Shown here piece by piece: positions 40,306 through 42,521 of a stretch of DNA of 42,521 nt; positions within the stretch are counted from its first letter, which is position 1, and each line of letters begins with the position of its first letter. Source of the stretch: a virus. The stretch is from positions 1 to 42,521 of IMG/VR virus record IMGVR_UViG_3300021170_000272, one strand, 5' to 3'. Position numbers and translations under genes: made by a program. The notes beneath the pieces were generated by a model that was not told where the DNA came from, did not search any database, and worked only from the letters and a program-made list of their open reading frames with translations.

Positions 40306-40713
40306 GTGGACGTTCTCACACCCGAGCAGCGAAGCAGGTGCATGGCTGCCATCAAAGGCAGGGATACGAAGCCCGAGATCGCCGTCCGCTCGATGCTCGA
40401 CGCATTGAAGGTGAAGTACGAACTTCACCGGGCCGACCTGCCGGGCAAGCCTGACATCGTCCTTCCTCGCCGAAAGAAGATCATCTTCGTCCACGGGTGC
40501 TTCTGGCACGTGCATGCCTGCCGCTACGGTCGGGTCAAGCCAGCGTCGAACGCTTCGTTCTGGAGCGATAAGCGAGGCAAGAACAAGCTGCGGGACGCGA
40601 GGAACCGGGTGGCTCTGCGCAGGGATGGCTGGACGCTGCTGACTGTGTGGGAGTGCTGGACTAAGAAGCCGAAGAAGCTGACCGAAAAACTGGCGAGCTT
40701 TCTCTCGGCTTAG
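40306..40713 (+). CDS. vsr: Very short patch repair endonuclease (Vsr)
   Basis: A 135-residue DNA mismatch nickase. Vsr cuts 5' of the T in T:G mismatches left when 5-methylcytosine in Dcm-type sites deaminates, thus repairing C-to-T mutation. Family signature: LTPEQRSRCMAAIKGRDTKPEIAVRSML, LPGKPDIVLPRRKKIIFVHGCFWHVHAC (catalytic Asp and zinc/metal ligands), W-S-DK...RNRVALRRDGWTLLTVWECW. It begins 4 bp after the endonuclease stop with GTG. Its presence indicates that the neighbouring methyltransferase makes 5-methylcytosine in a Dcm-type context. Its stop overlaps that of the convergent gene. Confidence 0.93.
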   Translation: MDVLTPEQRSRCMAAIKGRDTKPEIAVRSMLDALKVKYELHRADLPGKPDIVLPRRKKIIFVHGCFWHVHACRYGRVKPASNASFWSDKRGKNKLRDARNRVALRRDGWTLLTVWECWTKKPKKLTEKLASFLSA

Positions 40714-41054
40714 GTGAATCGACCAGCCTCTCGGGCACGAACGGAATCCTCGGTTACTGTGAGACTGCGCGTTAGGTCGCCCCAGATGTAGGAAGCCTCA
40801 TCCGTCCCGACCTCGGCTATGTGAAGGAAGTTCGGGGACACCGCCCACCTCAGCCTACCGCTCGCGTCGATTGCGCAGATTCTACTTCCAACGTTTGATG
40901 CCGTGGAGTATTCGCGGTACATGCGATCCGTCGCGGATTTCGCCGCCGCTATCACTCCATCCTCCGAGCCGTCGTGGGGTTCAATCACCCTGCCGAGTTT
41001 GAAACCATCACGGTCTCGCACGTCCCTGACAACCACATTCGTGAGCTTCGGCAT
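40710..41054 (-). CDS. Hypothetical protein
   Basis: A 114-residue protein encoded opposite to the restriction cassette; its stop overlaps the Vsr stop by 4 bp. A beta-rich pattern (LTNVVVRDVRDRDGFKLGRVIE, ASGRLRWAVSPNFLHIAEVGTDEASYIWGDLTRSLTV) suggests a compact barrel or SH3-like fold. GGAAGGAG lies about 12 nt upstream. No family recognised. Confidence 0.45.
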   Translation of the reverse strand: MPKLTNVVVRDVRDRDGFKLGRVIEPHDGSEDGVIAAAKSATDRMYREYSTASNVGSRICAIDASGRLRWAVSPNFLHIAEVGTDEASYIWGDLTRSLTVTEDSVRAREAGRFT

Positions 41055-41060
41055 CGTGTG

Positions 41061-41282
41061 CTATCGCTCCTTCCTATCCAAGTGTTCGGGCATGAAGGGG
41101 AACGCCGCCCGGAAGATCGCGACGAACCAAGGTCGCGGTAGCAGGAAGCTCACCATCGCAACAACCATCCAAACGGTGCAGATGCACTCGAAGAGGTTCG
41201 GCGGTGAAGGCGGCGGGCTGTCAGGGATCGGATAGGGGAATTGGCGGAACGCACACAGCGCAAGTAGAATCGTCCAAGCCAT
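41061..41282 (-). CDS. Small membrane or secreted protein
   Basis: A 73-residue protein with a hydrophobic N-terminus (MAWTILLALCAFRQF, signal-like), a proline-rich linker (PYPIPDSPPPSPP) and a second hydrophobic helix (CTVWMVVAMVSFLLPRPWFVAIFRAAF). GAGGAG lies directly upstream of ATG 41282. It ends 6 bp before the next minus-strand gene's start. Function unknown. Confidence 0.45.
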   Translation of the reverse strand: MAWTILLALCAFRQFPYPIPDSPPPSPPNLFECICTVWMVVAMVSFLLPRPWFVAIFRAAFPFMPEHLDRKER

Positions 41283-41298
41283 AGGCTCCTCGTCTACG

Positions 41299-41349
41299 CG
41301 AGAGTCTCGTGGTCAGGAACGTGTTCGGTCTGAACACCGGGCACGTTCC
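41299..41349. other. Alternative-pairing hairpins between two minus-strand genes
   Basis: In the 101 bp gap, CGAGA-G-TCTCG (41299-41309), GTGTTC/GAACAC (41321-41326 and 41332-41337) and GGAACGTG/CACGTTCC (41316-41323 and 41342-41349) can form. The last two share bases 41321-41323 and so exclude each other, an arrangement seen in attenuators. No T tract follows on either strand. Confidence 0.35.
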
Positions 41350-41383
41350 GCTCGATCACTCTGCCGCGTACTTCACCGAGTTG

Positions 41384-41755
41384 TCAATAGCGCAGAAGAT
41401 GCTGGAGCGGAGCCGGGGAACTGTCGATCAGCTTCGCCAGTTGGCGGAATTTGTAGGGCTTGCGGAGCAGCGGCACGCCGATAGGCGGCTTCAAATCTTT
41501 CTCTGCTGTTTGCAGGACGAACTGTTGAAGCGGATCGATGCTGCGGATCGCAGCGATGAGATCGAGCCCGTTGCGGATGACGACCTGCGGGACGATCCGA
41601 TAGTCCGTGATGACGATCTCTGGTCTGTAGAACTCCCACGAACGCAGACCCTCATCGCCTCCGCTGGCGCAGCGGACGTCGTGGCCATGCTCATTCAAGC
41701 TGTTCTCCAGCCAACTGCTTTGCAGGAGGTCGTCCTCGACGATCAGGATTTTCAT
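41384..41755 (-). CDS. Single-domain response regulator receiver
   Basis: A 123-residue phospho-receiver (CheY-like). It has the acidic pocket IVEDD (residues 4-8), the phosphorylatable Asp in VITDYRI, the Thr switch in FVLQTAEKD and the conserved Lys in LLRKPY, so it could be phosphorylated by a histidine kinase. No output domain is present. ATG 41755 with GGAG 6 nt upstream is chosen; this start lies 65 bp inside the upstream gene. It is unusual in phage genomes. The LuxR-type domain near the left end could be its missing output half (inference). Confidence 0.85.
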   Translation of the reverse strand: MKILIVEDDLLQSSWLENSLNEHGHDVRCASGGDEGLRSWEFYRPEIVITDYRIVPQVVIRNGLDLIAAIRSIDPLQQFVLQTAEKDLKPPIGVPLLRKPYKFRQLAKLIDSSPAPLQHLLRY

Positions 41756-42032
41756 CGGTGGCTCCAAAAAATTCGTTCAGGCAGTCCGCAATTTGCTTCG
41801 AGAACAGGAGCATGGGGCACTTGTGGTAGATGCACTGCATGTTGCGGAACACGATCTCGTTCACTTCCGTGTGGGTGATCCGAGGGATGCCTGCCTCTTC
41901 GTTGCCCAATGCCAATATCTTCTGCGCAAGCTCCCTCAGCCCCTTGGTGTCCAAGTCCGGGCGCAGCACCAAAGCGCAATGCAGGCTCGCCGCCTTCTTC
42001 CATCTCCTGAGGCTTACGGTCTCCTTGCCCAT
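41691..42032 (-). CDS. Hypothetical helical protein
   Basis: A 113-residue protein (SLRRWKKAASLHCALVLRPDLDTKGLRELAQKILALGNEE..., EVNEIVFRNMQCIYHKCPMLLFSKQIADCLNEFFG). Mostly alpha-helical; Cys/His residues in CIYHKC could bind metal. Its last 20 residues overlap the start of the receiver gene in another frame and look like forced coding (ENPDRRGRPPAKQLAGEQLE). The ribosome binding site is weak. It might be the receiver's partner, but no family recognised. Confidence 0.45.
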   Translation of the reverse strand: MGKETVSLRRWKKAASLHCALVLRPDLDTKGLRELAQKILALGNEEAGIPRITHTEVNEIVFRNMQCIYHKCPMLLFSKQIADCLNEFFGATDENPDRRGRPPAKQLAGEQLE

Positions 42033-42080
42033 GGGCGGAGCCTAGCGCGGGGGAAGTACCGAGGCCAATGGGCCGAGGGA

Positions 42081-42272
42081 CTAGGAGTTAAGCAGGCGAA
42101 GAACGTGAACGGGGATGGGAAGCTCCCACACGCCGCCCTCGGTCCGGATGTAGCCGAGCTTCTTCATGTTCGCCGGGGTCATGGGGACGCCAGCTTTCTC
42201 GGCGGCGTCGGCCCGGGCGATCAGCTTCTTGGCTGCGATTACCTGCTTGGCGATCTTGGTTTGTTTTGCCAT
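42081..42272 (-). CDS. Small basic hypothetical protein
   Basis: A 63-residue protein: a lysine/alanine-rich amphipathic helix (KIAKQVIAAKKLIARADAAEKAG) followed by TPANMKKLGYIRTEGGVWELP. The second part has a turn-and-strand look of a small DNA- or protein-binding unit. No strong ribosome binding site is seen before ATG 42272. It is downstream of the tRNA-like fragment on the same strand. Confidence 0.4.
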   Translation of the reverse strand: MAKQTKIAKQVIAAKKLIARADAAEKAGVPMTPANMKKLGYIRTEGGVWELPIPVHVLRLLNS

Positions 42273-42394
42273 GCCTATAGTCCGTAGTTGGGAACAGCTT
42301 GGGTTCAGCTAGAGGGCAGCCGAGGCAGGGCGTTTATGGGCTATGCGCAGCCTTTGCAACAAGTTAGCTTGCTGGTAGGCACCCAATAAAACGA
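42273..42394. other. Non-coding stretch next to the tRNA-Ala fragment
   Basis: No gene or strong signal was seen in these 122 bp. On the minus strand they follow the broken tRNA directly and contain no sequence able to complete its anticodon stem, T-arm or acceptor stem. Confidence 0.4.
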
Positions 42395-42434
42395 GCTTGC
42401 AAAGCAGGTGCTCTCCCAACTGAGCTACACGCCC
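42395..42434 (-). tRNA. 5' half of a tRNA-Ala (anticodon TGC), truncated
   Basis: Read on the minus strand, nucleotides 1-40 of a tRNA are present: acceptor strand GGGCGTG, TA, D-stem GCTC with GAGC, anticodon stem CCTGC and loop TTTGCAA with anticodon TGC (42401-42399), then GC of the 3' stem. From position 41 the sequence changes (TCGTTTTATT) and no T-arm or matching acceptor strand (CACGCCC) follows within the next 120 bases. The fragment is therefore not a functional tRNA by itself. The break at the anticodon stem-loop is a common integration crossover point, so an attachment-site remnant is likely (inference). Confidence 0.75.
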
Positions 42435-42488
42435 ATCCTGATCAACTCAAAACAGCTGGTAAGTTCATAATACATCGATCACTTACGC

Positions 42489-42514
42489 TGGGTCCATTTG
42501 AGTCCACTGAGTCC
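42489..42514 (-). repeat. Short tandem GGACTCA repeats at the right edge
   Basis: On the minus strand: GGACTCA (42514-42508), GGACTCA (42505-42499) and GGACCCA (42495-42489), spaced 9-10 bp, just upstream of the tRNA fragment. They share the core GACTCA with the late-gene leader elements and with the tandem repeats before the capsid gene. Confidence 0.6.
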
Positions 42515-42521
42515 ATAATCG

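Noticed and set aside
42273-42434. tRNA-Ala with an intron in the anticodon loop
   Set aside because: No downstream sequence completes the anticodon stem, T-arm or acceptor stem (no CACGCCC match), so a truncated fragment fits better.
1-42521. Direct terminal repeat or circular join
   Set aside because: I saw no shared sequence between the two window ends by eye, so neither can be claimed.

Overview
The window is almost entirely a tailed double-stranded DNA bacteriophage, or most of one, of moderately high GC content (roughly high fifties percent, judged by eye). The head and neck genes, a single nozzle-type tail protein, a tail spike, and the lack of any tail tube, sheath or tape-measure gene point to a podovirus-like (short-tailed) virion. 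The host cannot be named from the sequence. No chromosomal housekeeping gene is present. The only host-like trace is the 5' half of a tRNA-Ala at the right edge. The first reading frame runs off the left edge, so this is a contig end or an arbitrary cut.

Layout. Positions 2-397 hold the end of a plus-strand gene. Positions 401-3689 are minus-strand operons of small proteins, including two winged-helix-like proteins and a LuxR-type DNA-binding domain without a receiver, divided by a minus-strand terminator near 2160. A divergent control region (3690-3971) separates them from a plus-strand early operon (3972-8956). Its first gene is a lambda-O-like replication initiator candidate that carries five direct iterons and one inverted iteron inside its own coding sequence. 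Short genes follow, many joined by TAATG stop-start overlaps. A 481 bp hairpin-rich non-coding stretch (8957-9437) precedes the large terminase. A perfect 33 bp inverted repeat brackets the three genes just before it.

Late genes (9438-37810, plus strand): large terminase, portal, a histidine phosphatase, scaffold candidate, GroEL chaperonin, major capsid protein, GroES co-chaperonin, adaptor/neck protein, tail spike, and a 1873-residue nozzle protein with a Hint (intein-like) domain. These are followed by an acetyltransferase, two internal-virion candidates, fibre-like proteins and a holin candidate. Several late genes share the exact 12-mer GGAGACTCAGAT over the ribosome binding site and start codon, often with a hairpin next to it.

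Right end: a complete EcoRII/Dcm-like restriction-modification cassette (37917-40713) consisting of a cytosine methyltransferase with an N-terminal ribbon-helix-helix domain, an EcoRII-type endonuclease and a Vsr mismatch endonuclease. A perfect 18 bp inverted repeat lies over its promoter. By manual scan the whole window contains no CCWGG, the predicted target. Minus-strand genes follow, including a lone response-regulator receiver, and then the tRNA-Ala half.

How the parts may fit together (inference): the initiator and its internal iterons start replication. Capsid assembly is helped by a phage-specific GroEL/GroES pair. The restriction cassette may attack competing or host DNA while the phage's own genome carries no target sites. 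No DNA polymerase, helicase, integrase or endolysin was recognised.
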